DNA from: Bacteroidales bacterium
GTDB taxonomy: Bacteria; Bacteroidota; Bacteroidia; Bacteroidales; F082
Direction of reading: 5' to 3'
Length of the DNA stretch: 45,751 nucleotides
Assembly: GCA_024400455.1 (NCBI GenBank)
Contig: JAKSMU010000016.1
Location: forward strand, 1-45,751
Made by a program: the position numbers and the translations under genes. Below, piece by piece: positions 26,534-34,720 of this stretch (the stretch's first letter is position 1; each line of letters starts with the position of its first letter). Below the pieces are notes generated by a model. That model saw only the letters and a list, made by a program, of their open reading frames with translations, was not told the origin of the DNA and searched no databases.

Positions 26534-27418
26534 TTAAAGTCTCACGACAAAAGATGTTGTGTCGCATACGAAATCAGGAGCAAAAACGGGATTTCCGTAA
26601 TGATACAAGGTAGATGATCGGCTTAAACTGCCTTCCACGCAAGCGCCGTCACGCACATGCATCATCGCTTCTGAATTTTCGCTCAAATTCACATTGGTAA
26701 TCTCATTTATAATTGTTTGTGAAATATTAACCAGACTGTTGTCAGAGGAAAAAATCTCAGCAACTGCAACTTCACTGTTTTCCTGATTCACAAAAGACGA
26801 GTTTTTCTTTGCCATAACGGCGAAAACCGATTCCGGCTGTGAAAATTTCAGTTTGCCGACGAAATGCGAATCATCCTCCAAAACAATTGCGAAAGAACCC
26901 TCTCCGGAAAGACCCTTCATCGAAGAAGCACCCTTCAATTCGACATTGACACTTGAAAGAAAATTACCGCCAACACAAACCGAGCCTTCGTCAAGGACAG
27001 CAAGGAAACGCTTTGAAAAACTGCCGTTTACATCCACATTGCAAGCACCTGTCAATTCAAGCGATTCCAAGTCAACGACATGCACTTTCGCTTTATTCAC
27101 CGATCCAGATGCCAGATTCCCCGAAGCCGTGAAACCGATTTCCAGCACATTGCCCAACATCGGAATCTGGTTTTCCGTTACTTCGCATTTCAAATGCGGT
27201 TCCAAATAGGCCGAATATTCCAATTCGACAAAACACTTTTCATCCTGCACTATTTCGATTTGCCAAGCCCTATTTGCCTTTATGCAAGTGAAATCAGAAT
27301 CTTCCAAAACCGTTTTCTGTAATACGGTCATGTCCAAGTCCTTCTTGCATGAAGCCAAAAGAATGATGCAGAACGCAAAAACCGTTGTTTTTAGGATTCG
27401 TTTCATATTGATTTTCAT
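26534..27418 (-). CDS. DUF2807 (head GIN domain) lipoprotein
   Basis: A 294-residue lipoprotein (signal to LLASC). The beginning of the mature part (FTCIKANRAWQIEIVQDEKC) and the following beta-strand-rich region of short repeats (LESLELTGACNVDVNGSF, SSVNVELKGASSMKGL) match DUF2807, a putative autotransporter-adhesin-like beta helix. The start could also be the ATG 12 nt further in (MKRILKTT). It starts 8 nt after the rlmH stop, so they are probably co-transcribed. Function unknown. Confidence 0.85.
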   Translation of the reverse strand: MKINMKRILKTTVFAFCIILLASCKKDLDMTVLQKTVLEDSDFTCIKANRAWQIEIVQDEKCFVELEYSAYLEPHLKCEVTENQIPMLGNVLEIGFTASGNLASGSVNKAKVHVVDLESLELTGACNVDVNGSFSKRFLAVLDEGSVCVGGNFLSSVNVELKGASSMKGLSGEGSFAIVLEDDSHFVGKLKFSQPESVFAVMAKKNSSFVNQENSEVAVAEIFSSDNSLVNISQTIINEITNVNLSENSEAMMHVRDGACVEGSLSRSSTLYHYGNPVFAPDFVCDTTSFVVRL

Positions 27419-27426
27419 TGAGATAA

Positions 27427-27900
27427 TTACACATGATGATAAGGTTCGCCTTTCAAGATGGTGAAAGCGCGGTACAACTGCTCGACAAAAATCAGGCGCA
27501 CCATCTGATGCGAAAAAGTCATCGGCGAAAGCGACATCTTGGCGTTGGCCTTGGCATAGACTTCCTGCGAAAATCCGTATGGTCCGCCAATCACAAACAC
27601 AATGCGCTTGCTGCCTGAAGCCATGAGTTTTTCGATGTTCTCTGAAAATTCGACCGATGTGAACTGCTTGCCGTTTTCGTCCAAAAGGATGACATGGTCA
27701 CCTGCCTGAAACTGCGACAGCAAAAGGAAACTCTCCGATTTTTTCTGCTGTTCCTCGCTCAAAGTCTTACGATTGCGGATGTCGGGAATCTCCTTCATCT
27801 CGAAAGAAACATAATGCCCAAGCCTGCCGACATATTTCTTAATGCCGGTTATCAAGTAATCTTCGTCCGTTTTTCCTATGACAAGCAGCAGGATCTTCAT
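27427..27900 (-). CDS. rlmH: 23S rRNA pseudouridine-1915 N3-methyltransferase
   Basis: A 157-residue SPOUT-class methyltransferase that uses SAM to methylate pseudouridine 1915 in helix 69 of 23S rRNA. Start at MKILLLVIGKT; the family knot motifs are FVIGGPYGF and LSPMTFSHQMVRLIFVEQLYRA, and it ends in EPYHHV, close to the normal EPYHK/R end. Length is standard. Its leader carries a long hairpin with a U8 run six bases before the ATG. DUF2807 follows 8 nt downstream. Confidence 0.96.
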   Translation of the reverse strand: MKILLLVIGKTDEDYLITGIKKYVGRLGHYVSFEMKEIPDIRNRKTLSEEQQKKSESFLLLSQFQAGDHVILLDENGKQFTSVEFSENIEKLMASGSKRIVFVIGGPYGFSQEVYAKANAKMSLSPMTFSHQMVRLIFVEQLYRAFTILKGEPYHHV

Positions 27901-27906
27901 TTTTTC

Positions 27907-27967
27907 AAAAAAAATCACTATTTAGACTAAGGGTAAAAGCCGTTTCGTTAGTCTTATAAGTGATTTT
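27907..27967 (-). promoter_or_regulatory. Hairpin with U8 in the rlmH leader
   Basis: Imperfect 20-bp inverted repeat (27911-27930 with 27948-27967, 17 of 20 pairs) with a 17-nt loop. On the minus strand it is followed by eight T (27914-27907) that end six bases before the rlmH ATG. It looks like an intrinsic terminator or attenuator placed directly at the translation start. No TAnnTTTG promoter was found in the gap to the upstream DUF4340 gene. Confidence 0.65.
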
Positions 27968-28025
27968 GTAACAATTTTCTCTCGTTGTGGCCGTCGTGGG
28001 TAACCCTGGCGGCTTTTTTAATTCA

Positions 28026-29153
28026 TTATTCAAGCACCTCGTAGTGCCTCATTTCATACAAAATCGGGTTACCTGCCTCGTAGTATTCAACGCCATTCAG
28101 CACCTTACCGAAAACATAATACTGAAGCAAAACCAAATCGCGGCCATCGTTAATCCAGCCATAGAAACGGTCGTGGTCAATCGGGTCGATTGGGAGACCA
28201 TCTTCGGTGAAAAGGCCATCAGGCGTATCGTTGCCCAAATCATCTTGCGTGCGTTTTTCAAATGTCGTCATCTGAATGGAGCGGCCGTCTTTTGTATTCA
28301 AAGTGAATTTATGGAAATAAGGCGAGCCTGTGATTGAATCGATACGTTTTTGAGGAATGATGTTATTCAGCAGGACTTCAAAACGCATATCGCTGAAAGA
28401 CGACAGCAAATTGATGACTTTCAAAGTATCGAAAGACAAATCGGCATTGTCAGACAGACGTGTGAGTTTATACTGATGTCTTCCCGTATTCTCAACGCAG
28501 AAATCAGATTCATGCTGGCGGCCGAATTCCACTGTCAGCGACTGAATGTCGGCCAACGATTCATGGAAAATGGTATGGTCGCGCCAGACATCAGGATTAG
28601 CCGTGAAACGTGTGGTCAGGAAGCCGCGGAAACCCGGAATGTAAACGATATAAGCCTTATCGGCACCTTCTTTCAGCATAAATGTGCCGGAACTGTCCTG
28701 TGTGGCATCGCCGACATAAAACACTTTTGTGCGTTTTTCATGATAAAACAGTTTTATCTTGTTGAAGAGATTAATGCGCGGCACGCTTTGATAGATTTCG
28801 ACTTTGGTGCTTTTCGAGGCAAGCTGTGAGACAATATTGTCGTGGCTGGCAACAGAAACCGGCTTGCTCACACGCACCTTGTACATTGTGGTCAGAATCT
28901 GCTGTATTTCCTTTGGATGCGCCTTGTAGTCCTTGTTAAGTGTCCAACCTGTGCCGTCGGGCTGGCGTTCGAGCAGCGTCTCATAATCCATACGGTCAGC
29001 CAAGTAAATTCTTGTCACCGAAGCCGTGTCCCAAACCATGAAATCGGATGCATCCCCGTGAATGGTCGAAAGATAGCGGTTATTCCAAATCAAAAGGCCT
29101 GCAATGACGATAAGCACTGCTGCCAAAATAATGCTGCGAAGGTTTTTCTTCAT
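28026..29153 (-). CDS. DUF4340 membrane-anchored protein of the gldFG operon
   Basis: A 375-residue protein with one N-terminal membrane helix (~6-24, IILAAVLIVIAGLLIW) and a periplasmic body. The segments VWDTASVTRIYLADR and GWTLNKDYKAHPKEIQQIL fit DUF4340, a family often encoded right after GldG-type proteins in Bacteroidota. It starts 50 nt after the gldG stop, on the same strand, and is the third gene of the operon. Its role is unknown; by context it may work with the GldFG transporter. Confidence 0.85.
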   Translation of the reverse strand: MKKNLRSIILAAVLIVIAGLLIWNNRYLSTIHGDASDFMVWDTASVTRIYLADRMDYETLLERQPDGTGWTLNKDYKAHPKEIQQILTTMYKVRVSKPVSVASHDNIVSQLASKSTKVEIYQSVPRINLFNKIKLFYHEKRTKVFYVGDATQDSSGTFMLKEGADKAYIVYIPGFRGFLTTRFTANPDVWRDHTIFHESLADIQSLTVEFGRQHESDFCVENTGRHQYKLTRLSDNADLSFDTLKVINLLSSFSDMRFEVLLNNIIPQKRIDSITGSPYFHKFTLNTKDGRSIQMTTFEKRTQDDLGNDTPDGLFTEDGLPIDPIDHDRFYGWINDGRDLVLLQYYVFGKVLNGVEYYEAGNPILYEMRHYEVLE

Positions 29154-29203
29154 TTTCTTCTACTTTAAAATGCGGCTATATAACGCAACGATAACCGCTG
29201 AAA

Positions 29204-30955
29204 TTATTTTTTACTGTATTTTCTTTTTCTAATGAAAGCCATCACGATGCCGAGCACGACAATCAGTCCGACAGGAGCCAAAGTATTGATTAATTGCCAT
29301 TTAATCTTTGACTCATTGATTTTGGTCTTGTCAAGCAAGCGGATTTTCAACTCACGGGAACGTATGTCGATAATACCTTCACCATCAACCAAATAACTGA
29401 TGGCATTCTGTATGAATTCCTTATTTCCGTATGTATTGCCCGTGTATTGGTCGAAGCCCAAAGCCAGAGGCATCTGACGCTTCACATCAATCTGGTTGCG
29501 GATGATGTCGCCATCGGCAACCACAATCATGGAAGTAGGTTTGCTCTGGTCCATGAACTGCATTTCCTCACTTTCGACGATTTCCTGAGGCAAACGATTG
29601 GCATAGAGCGATTCGAATGAACCTTTCAACAGATAAGCCACATTCTGGCCCTTGGTGGGGAACATCCTTCTGTCGGGCGTTTGCTTCAGCATGGCCAAGG
29701 TGATGAAGACCGGAGATCCTGAAACCTTGGTATAGTCGGAAGTCTTCAGCAGCGGAATCTGGCTGATGCCATTGGCAGAAGTAGTTGCATCGAGCGAACT
29801 GACGAAATCGGCTTTGATGGCATTCATATTTCTGACCATCGGGTGATTTGATGCCGTTTGCAGGAGCGGGAAATAGAACCAACGGAAATATTCAAGCTGG
29901 GCCTGACCCGCCACCTGTCCCGTACGTACCGGCAAAGCGGCGCAATTCAAATCAAGCAGCAAATCATGATTCATACGGACGCCATATTTGAACAGCATGT
30001 CGTCGAGATTCAAGTCCATGTCAACGGCAATGGTCGATTCCTGCGTCTGAAGGCTGTCCATGGTAGCCATGACAGGTTCAACAAGCCACAGCACCTTGCC
30101 GCCATGCATGATATACTGGTCGATAAGGAACTTGTCTTTCTCATCGAAAGGCTGGGTAGGTTTGGCAATCACAATGGCATCGTAGCTCGGGAAAGCCAGC
30201 ACCTTGCCATTCGTATCGGCTTCGGTGCGGTGCAACAAGGCATCAATACGGCCATCGATGGCAACACGGCTTACATTATAATGCTGCGACAAGGTCTGCA
30301 TAATGTCGTAAACATACTTGTCCTCCAATTCGCCATGACCTTCGGTAAAGGCAACCAAAGGTTTCTGCAACTGCGTGATCGTCTTGACCGCCTCAATCAG
30401 ACGGAATTCGAGGTTCTGCATGGAAGCATTCAAAGCCTCTTCCGATGATTGGCCCATCTGACTTTCCAGTAAATCGACGGCCAAGTCCTTGTCGTTCTGA
30501 TAGCTGACAACGGCACCAGGCCAAATCACCATCTGTTTCGAAGACCCGTCACGGTTTTGCACCGACAGTTCCGTAGGATTCAGCCCCGCCTGATATAAAG
30601 TCTGATAAACCTCATTACGTTCGGAGGCATCGGCAAAATCGGAAGGATTGATGAATTCATAATCAATGTATTTCGAATAAGCACGGAATTCGTCCAGCAT
30701 TTCCTTCGTCTCGCGGCGCAGTTTCTTGAAACCTGCCGGGAAGTCGCCTTCCAAATAAACCTTGAAATAGACATAATCGTTCAAGTCGCCCAAAATCTCC
30801 TTCGTGGTATTTGAAAGCGTGTATCGTTTTTCGCTCGTCAAGTCGAAACGGGTGAAGACAAAAGAACCTATCACATTCACCACGACGATTATCACCAAAG
30901 TAACGAGAAACGAAATGATTTGGCTTTTCTTTAAACTCTTGCGTTTGTTTTCCAT
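29204..30955 (-). CDS. gldG: Gliding-motility ABC transporter auxiliary protein GldG
   Basis: A 583-residue protein with an N-terminal membrane helix (QIISFLVTLVIIVVVNVIGSF), a large periplasmic GldG/ABC_transp_aux region (FTRFDLTSEKRYTLSNTT; VAFTEGHGELED; GGKVLWLVEPV), and a C-terminal helix before RKRKYSKK. The start is the ATG at 30955 because a strong Shine-Dalgarno AAGGAGGT (30961-30968) lies 5 nt before it and overlaps the gldF stop. GldG partners GldF and the ATPase GldA in gliding species; the ATPase gene is not in this window. Confidence 0.93.
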   Translation of the reverse strand: MENKRKSLKKSQIISFLVTLVIIVVVNVIGSFVFTRFDLTSEKRYTLSNTTKEILGDLNDYVYFKVYLEGDFPAGFKKLRRETKEMLDEFRAYSKYIDYEFINPSDFADASERNEVYQTLYQAGLNPTELSVQNRDGSSKQMVIWPGAVVSYQNDKDLAVDLLESQMGQSSEEALNASMQNLEFRLIEAVKTITQLQKPLVAFTEGHGELEDKYVYDIMQTLSQHYNVSRVAIDGRIDALLHRTEADTNGKVLAFPSYDAIVIAKPTQPFDEKDKFLIDQYIMHGGKVLWLVEPVMATMDSLQTQESTIAVDMDLNLDDMLFKYGVRMNHDLLLDLNCAALPVRTGQVAGQAQLEYFRWFYFPLLQTASNHPMVRNMNAIKADFVSSLDATTSANGISQIPLLKTSDYTKVSGSPVFITLAMLKQTPDRRMFPTKGQNVAYLLKGSFESLYANRLPQEIVESEEMQFMDQSKPTSMIVVADGDIIRNQIDVKRQMPLALGFDQYTGNTYGNKEFIQNAISYLVDGEGIIDIRSRELKIRLLDKTKINESKIKWQLINTLAPVGLIVVLGIVMAFIRKRKYSKK

Positions 30956-30960
30956 AATCG

Positions 30961-30968
30961 ACCTCCTT
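30961..30968 (-). promoter_or_regulatory. Strong Shine-Dalgarno that sets the gldG start
   Basis: AAGGAGGT on the minus strand, overlapping the gldF TAA and 5 nt from the gldG ATG. Full SD sequences are uncommon in Bacteroidota. Confidence 0.75.
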
Positions 30969-31698
30969 ACCATTTGCGGCTCGCAAGAACCAGTTTTGTT
31001 GAACTCAAAAACAGTACAATCACGCTAAGGAAATACAGCACATCGCGCGTATCGACCACGCCACGGCTGATGGAACCATAGTGCGAAGCCATACCCAATT
31101 GCTTGATGAACAAATCGATGCTTCCAAACAAGGATAATGAATAGATGAACTCAAATCCGATGTAGAGGAATCCGCAAAGAAACACGGAAAGGATGAAAGC
31201 AAGGATTTGGTTGTTGGTGACCGAGCTGCAGAAAATGCCAATGCTGACAAAAGTCGAACTCAGCAGGAACAATCCGATATAAGATCCCCAGATGCCGCCG
31301 CTATCCAAGTTGCCGACAGGCATTCCGAGACGATAGACCGAGAAATAATAAATGAAAGTCGGTATCAGGGCCAGCAAAACCAATGCCACGCCAGCAAGGA
31401 ATTTCGCCAAGATAATCTGCCAGTCCGACAATGGCTTGGTTAACAGCATTTCAATTGTTCCCGTACGGTTTTCCTCTGCAAAACTGCGCATCGTAACGGC
31501 AGGCACAAGAAACAGAAAGACCCATGGAGCAATGATGAAAAGGCTATCCAAATTGGCATAACCATAATCCAACACATTGAAATCGCTCTGGAAAACCCAG
31601 AGAAACAGACCCGTAATCAGCAGAAAGACAACAATGACCATGATGCCTATCAGCGAACTGAGGAAGTTGCTAATTTCTTTCTTAAAAAGTGCGTACAT
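30967..31698 (-). CDS. gldF: Gliding-motility ABC transporter permease GldF
   Basis: A 243-residue ABC-2 type permease with about six membrane helices (for example GIMVIVVFLLITGLFLWVF and IIAPWVFLFLVPAVTM). The segment FAEENRTGTIEMLLTKPLSDWQIILAKFLAG is the characteristic cytoplasmic loop of GldF. First gene of gldF-gldG-DUF4340. Its promoter region overlaps that of the divergent GH106 gene. In gliding Flavobacterium GldF is needed for motility; in non-motile Bacteroidales the complex is kept with unclear function. Confidence 0.93.
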   Translation of the reverse strand: MYALFKKEISNFLSSLIGIMVIVVFLLITGLFLWVFQSDFNVLDYGYANLDSLFIIAPWVFLFLVPAVTMRSFAEENRTGTIEMLLTKPLSDWQIILAKFLAGVALVLLALIPTFIYYFSVYRLGMPVGNLDSGGIWGSYIGLFLLSSTFVSIGIFCSSVTNNQILAFILSVFLCGFLYIGFEFIYSLSLFGSIDLFIKQLGMASHYGSISRGVVDTRDVLYFLSVIVLFLSSTKLVLASRKW

Positions 31699-31719
31699 AC
31701 CTATTTAGGTTTAAAACGG

Positions 31720-31727
31720 CAAAAATA
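31720..31727 (-). promoter_or_regulatory. Putative promoter of gldF operon
   Basis: TATTTTTG on the minus strand, 22 nt before the gldF ATG, within the 76-bp divergent gap. Confidence 0.5.
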
Positions 31728-31740
31728 GGAAAAATCTTTC

Positions 31741-31748
31741 TATCTTCG
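31741..31748 (+). promoter_or_regulatory. Putative promoter of the GH106 gene
   Basis: TATCTTCG (one base off TAnnTTTG), 27 nt before the ATG and only 13 bp from the opposite gldF box. Confidence 0.4.
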
Positions 31749-31774
31749 CAGAATCAATTTTAGCATCCATCATT

Positions 31775-34684
31775 ATGAGAATCGTTAAGGCCTTTTGCAT
31801 ATTTCTTTGTCTTTGTTTGGTTGGCGTTTCCTGCCGCAGTAAAAAACCAGGCAACTACCTGAAAACCGAGCAGTTATATGAATTATTCCAAAACCCAGAA
31901 TCACAGTATCATCCTTTTGTACGCTGGTGGTGGAATGGCGACAAGGTCGAATCCGATGAACTGGTGCGTGAAATGGAATTGCTGAAAGAGGCAGGCATTG
32001 GCGGGGTCGAAATCAATCCTGTGGCTTTCCCAAGTTATTGCGACAGCATCGGGAAGGAATCCTTGCAATGGCTTAGTCCCGAATGGATTGACATGCTGAA
32101 AGTGTGTTTCGACAAAGCCAAGGAACTGAACATGACTTGCGACCTCATCGTGGGTTCGGGCTGGCCTTTCGGCGCTGAAATCCTTGAAGGCGAGGAACGT
32201 GCACAGATTGTAGTCAACTATGCCGAACCTGTCACCGGTCCTTGCATGCTCACCATCAACCGTGACAGCATTTTTGAAAAATCGATGCCGAAAGTGAGTT
32301 CGCCCTACAAAGGCAGTGTGAAGGAGTTGATGCAACTGAAACTTTATCCGAATCCCGTTTCCGACATTACGCAAGGCATTGACGTCCTGCAAACCGACAG
32401 CATTTTCACCATCGAAGTGCCTGAAGGCGAATACACCTTGGCAAGTTTGGTGAAAATCAACGGATTCCTTGAAGTCATCAATGGTGCGCCAGGTGCGGCC
32501 GGTCCCGTGCTGAACCATTTCGACACAGAAGCCGTCAACAAATATCTTTACAACATGTCGGATTCCATCGAAGGCAGAATCGGTCCTTTGAGAGATAACA
32601 TTCGCGCCCTTTTCACCGACAGCATGGAACTTGAAGGCGCCAACTGGACGAGCGACATGGCCGATGAATTTGAGAAACGATATGGTTATAAGCTAACCGA
32701 TTATCTTCCGTTTATCTTGTTTAAAATCGGATCGATGGGCAGCGCCTTGAATTACGATGCCGTAGTGCCCGTCACCGAAGAAATGAATGAAAAAGTGCAA
32801 CGCGCCCGCTACGATTTTGAAGATTTCAAGGCACAACTGATGAAAGAAAGGTTCACCGAAACCTATCTCACTTGGTGCCACAATCTCGGTGTGAAAGCCC
32901 GCGCACAAGCCTATGGCCGTGGCTTTTATCCTCTGGAAAACGCCATGGGCTACGACATCCCTGAAGGCGAATCGTGGACCACAAACTGGCTGCGCCACAA
33001 GCCCGGCGAGGAGATGGCCGAAAGCGACTATCGCCGCGGCCGCGCCTACACGATGGTGAACAAATTCGTATCGTCGGCAGCACATTTGGCGGGCAACCGC
33101 ATGATGAGCTGCGAGGAAATGACCAACACCTACACCGTGTTCAACATGACTTTGGAACAACTGAAACTTGGCGGCGACCAGACCGCCATTTCGGGCGTCA
33201 CGCACAGCGTTTTCCACGGCTTCAATTATTCGCCGAACAAGGAAGTCGCTTTCCCAGGCTGGCTGCGTTACGGCGCCTTTTACTCCGAAAACAACAACTG
33301 GTGGCCCTATTTCAAATATTATAACGAATACAAGGCTCGACTCGCAACAGCCTTTCAACATGGCACTTACTATGCCGACATCGCCATTTTGAATCCCGAA
33401 AACGACATGTGGAGCACCATCGGAATGCAAAACGAGCCTTTCCCGAATGTAACGCGAGCACCTTACAAGACCTTCATTTGGGAAGCCATCAACAAATGCG
33501 GCGGCGGCGTGGATTATGTCACCGAAAACATCATCAATGATGCACAAGTCAAGAAAGGAAACATTTGTTATAACGCACGGAAATACAACACTTTGTTTGT
33601 TATTGATGTGGAAAGCATGCATCCCGAAACCTCCGAAAAACTGCTGCAATTTGCCAAACAAGGCGGCAAGGTGATTTGCATCGACACGATTCCTTACAAA
33701 TCCTTGGGATTGAGTGGCAATGTGGCAGAAAAAGATTCCATCGTCAAGGCGAACATCGAAAAAATGATGCAGTTCAAGGATAATTTTGTCTTTGTCGAAC
33801 CGCCGAAGGAGGGCTTTCTGCCTTGGTACGACAGCCTGATGAAAGCAGAACAACTGCCTCATTATCTTGACATTGAATCACCGAATTTATATGTGATGCA
33901 AAACCGTTACACCACTGACGACGGCAGCGAGATGCTTTTCATCAGCAACTCAAACCGCTACGACGCCCACGAAACGAAAATCACCTTCAACCGCGAAATC
34001 ACCAAAGGCAAGCATCCGTGGATTTGGGATTTGCAGACAGGCCAACGCTTCAAGCTGCCATTGGATGATGACGGAAGTTACAACTTTAATTTAGGTCCTG
34101 TCGAATCCTTGCTCATTGTCTTTGAAAAACCGCATTATCGGGAAGAAAAACCTCAAATTTGGCAACCTTTGCAACAAATCATTGGTGTGGATTGCCGCGC
34201 CAAAGGTCACTGTTCGGAAGGAACTACCAATTTGAATGTGAATGATTTATCAAACGATTGGATGGTTGAATTGCGCCACAGCCGCACCGATACCATTATG
34301 GAAACCCATTTCGACACTTTGACCGATTTGAAAGAGTTGGAAGACTACAAGCATTTCACGGGCACCATTGTTTATAAAAAGTCGTTTGAACTTTATGAAA
34401 TAAGCCGCACCATCCTTAATTTAGGCACTGTGGAAGGCGTTGCCGAAGTGTTTGTCAACGGCCAGTCGGCAGGAGTCCGCTATTTTGGCCGCCGCTTGTT
34501 CGACATAAGCGACTTTGTAAAAGAAGGCAACAACGAGATTGAAATTCATGTAGTTACGACAATGGGCAACTATATGAAAACCATGACGGACAATCTTGTG
34601 GCAAAAATTTATGTCAACCGCAAAGGTCGCGAACAGGAATACCAGCCGATGGGAATGTTAGGGCCGGTGAAGGTGTATTATTAA
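31775..34684 (+). CDS. GH106-like alpha-L-rhamnosidase, lipoprotein
   Basis: A 969-residue glycoside hydrolase with a lipoprotein signal (MRIVKAFCIFLCLCLVGVSC). The N-terminal region of the mature protein (PFVRWWWNGDKVESDELVREM, then GIGGVEINP and VGSGWPFGAEIL) is the family 106 signature, and the C-terminal ~130 residues look like a beta-sandwich (TVEGVAEVFVNGQSAG), also usual for GH106. GH106 enzymes release alpha-L-rhamnose from rhamnogalacturonan or other glycans. The neighbouring GH28 gene supports a pectin role. Catalytic glutamates could not be assigned with certainty. No SusC/SusD or regulator gene is near. Confidence 0.88.
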   Translation: MRIVKAFCIFLCLCLVGVSCRSKKPGNYLKTEQLYELFQNPESQYHPFVRWWWNGDKVESDELVREMELLKEAGIGGVEINPVAFPSYCDSIGKESLQWLSPEWIDMLKVCFDKAKELNMTCDLIVGSGWPFGAEILEGEERAQIVVNYAEPVTGPCMLTINRDSIFEKSMPKVSSPYKGSVKELMQLKLYPNPVSDITQGIDVLQTDSIFTIEVPEGEYTLASLVKINGFLEVINGAPGAAGPVLNHFDTEAVNKYLYNMSDSIEGRIGPLRDNIRALFTDSMELEGANWTSDMADEFEKRYGYKLTDYLPFILFKIGSMGSALNYDAVVPVTEEMNEKVQRARYDFEDFKAQLMKERFTETYLTWCHNLGVKARAQAYGRGFYPLENAMGYDIPEGESWTTNWLRHKPGEEMAESDYRRGRAYTMVNKFVSSAAHLAGNRMMSCEEMTNTYTVFNMTLEQLKLGGDQTAISGVTHSVFHGFNYSPNKEVAFPGWLRYGAFYSENNNWWPYFKYYNEYKARLATAFQHGTYYADIAILNPENDMWSTIGMQNEPFPNVTRAPYKTFIWEAINKCGGGVDYVTENIINDAQVKKGNICYNARKYNTLFVIDVESMHPETSEKLLQFAKQGGKVICIDTIPYKSLGLSGNVAEKDSIVKANIEKMMQFKDNFVFVEPPKEGFLPWYDSLMKAEQLPHYLDIESPNLYVMQNRYTTDDGSEMLFISNSNRYDAHETKITFNREITKGKHPWIWDLQTGQRFKLPLDDDGSYNFNLGPVESLLIVFEKPHYREEKPQIWQPLQQIIGVDCRAKGHCSEGTTNLNVNDLSNDWMVELRHSRTDTIMETHFDTLTDLKELEDYKHFTGTIVYKKSFELYEISRTILNLGTVEGVAEVFVNGQSAGVRYFGRRLFDISDFVKEGNNEIEIHVVTTMGNYMKTMTDNLVAKIYVNRKGREQEYQPMGMLGPVKVYY

Positions 34685-34690
34685 AATACC

Positions 34691-34698
34691 TATTTTTG
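34691..34698 (+). promoter_or_regulatory. Possible promoter of the GH28 gene
   Basis: TATTTTTG in the 36-bp gap after the GH106 stop, 23 nt before the GH28 ATG. It could allow separate transcription of the second gene. Confidence 0.4.
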
Positions 34699-34720
34699 TA
34701 AACGCAAAAGAAATCTGTAT

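Noticed and set aside
27991..28019. Plus-strand terminator implying a small RNA gene
   Set aside because: The inverted segment has only short paired parts and no promoter box upstream on the plus strand, so an RNA gene is not supported; kept only as part of the rlmH leader observation.
32693..33862. 389-codon minus-strand open frame inside the GH106 gene
   Set aside because: Antisense shadow of a recognised hydrolase; rich in His, Phe and Val as expected from reversed codons; no start signals or family match.
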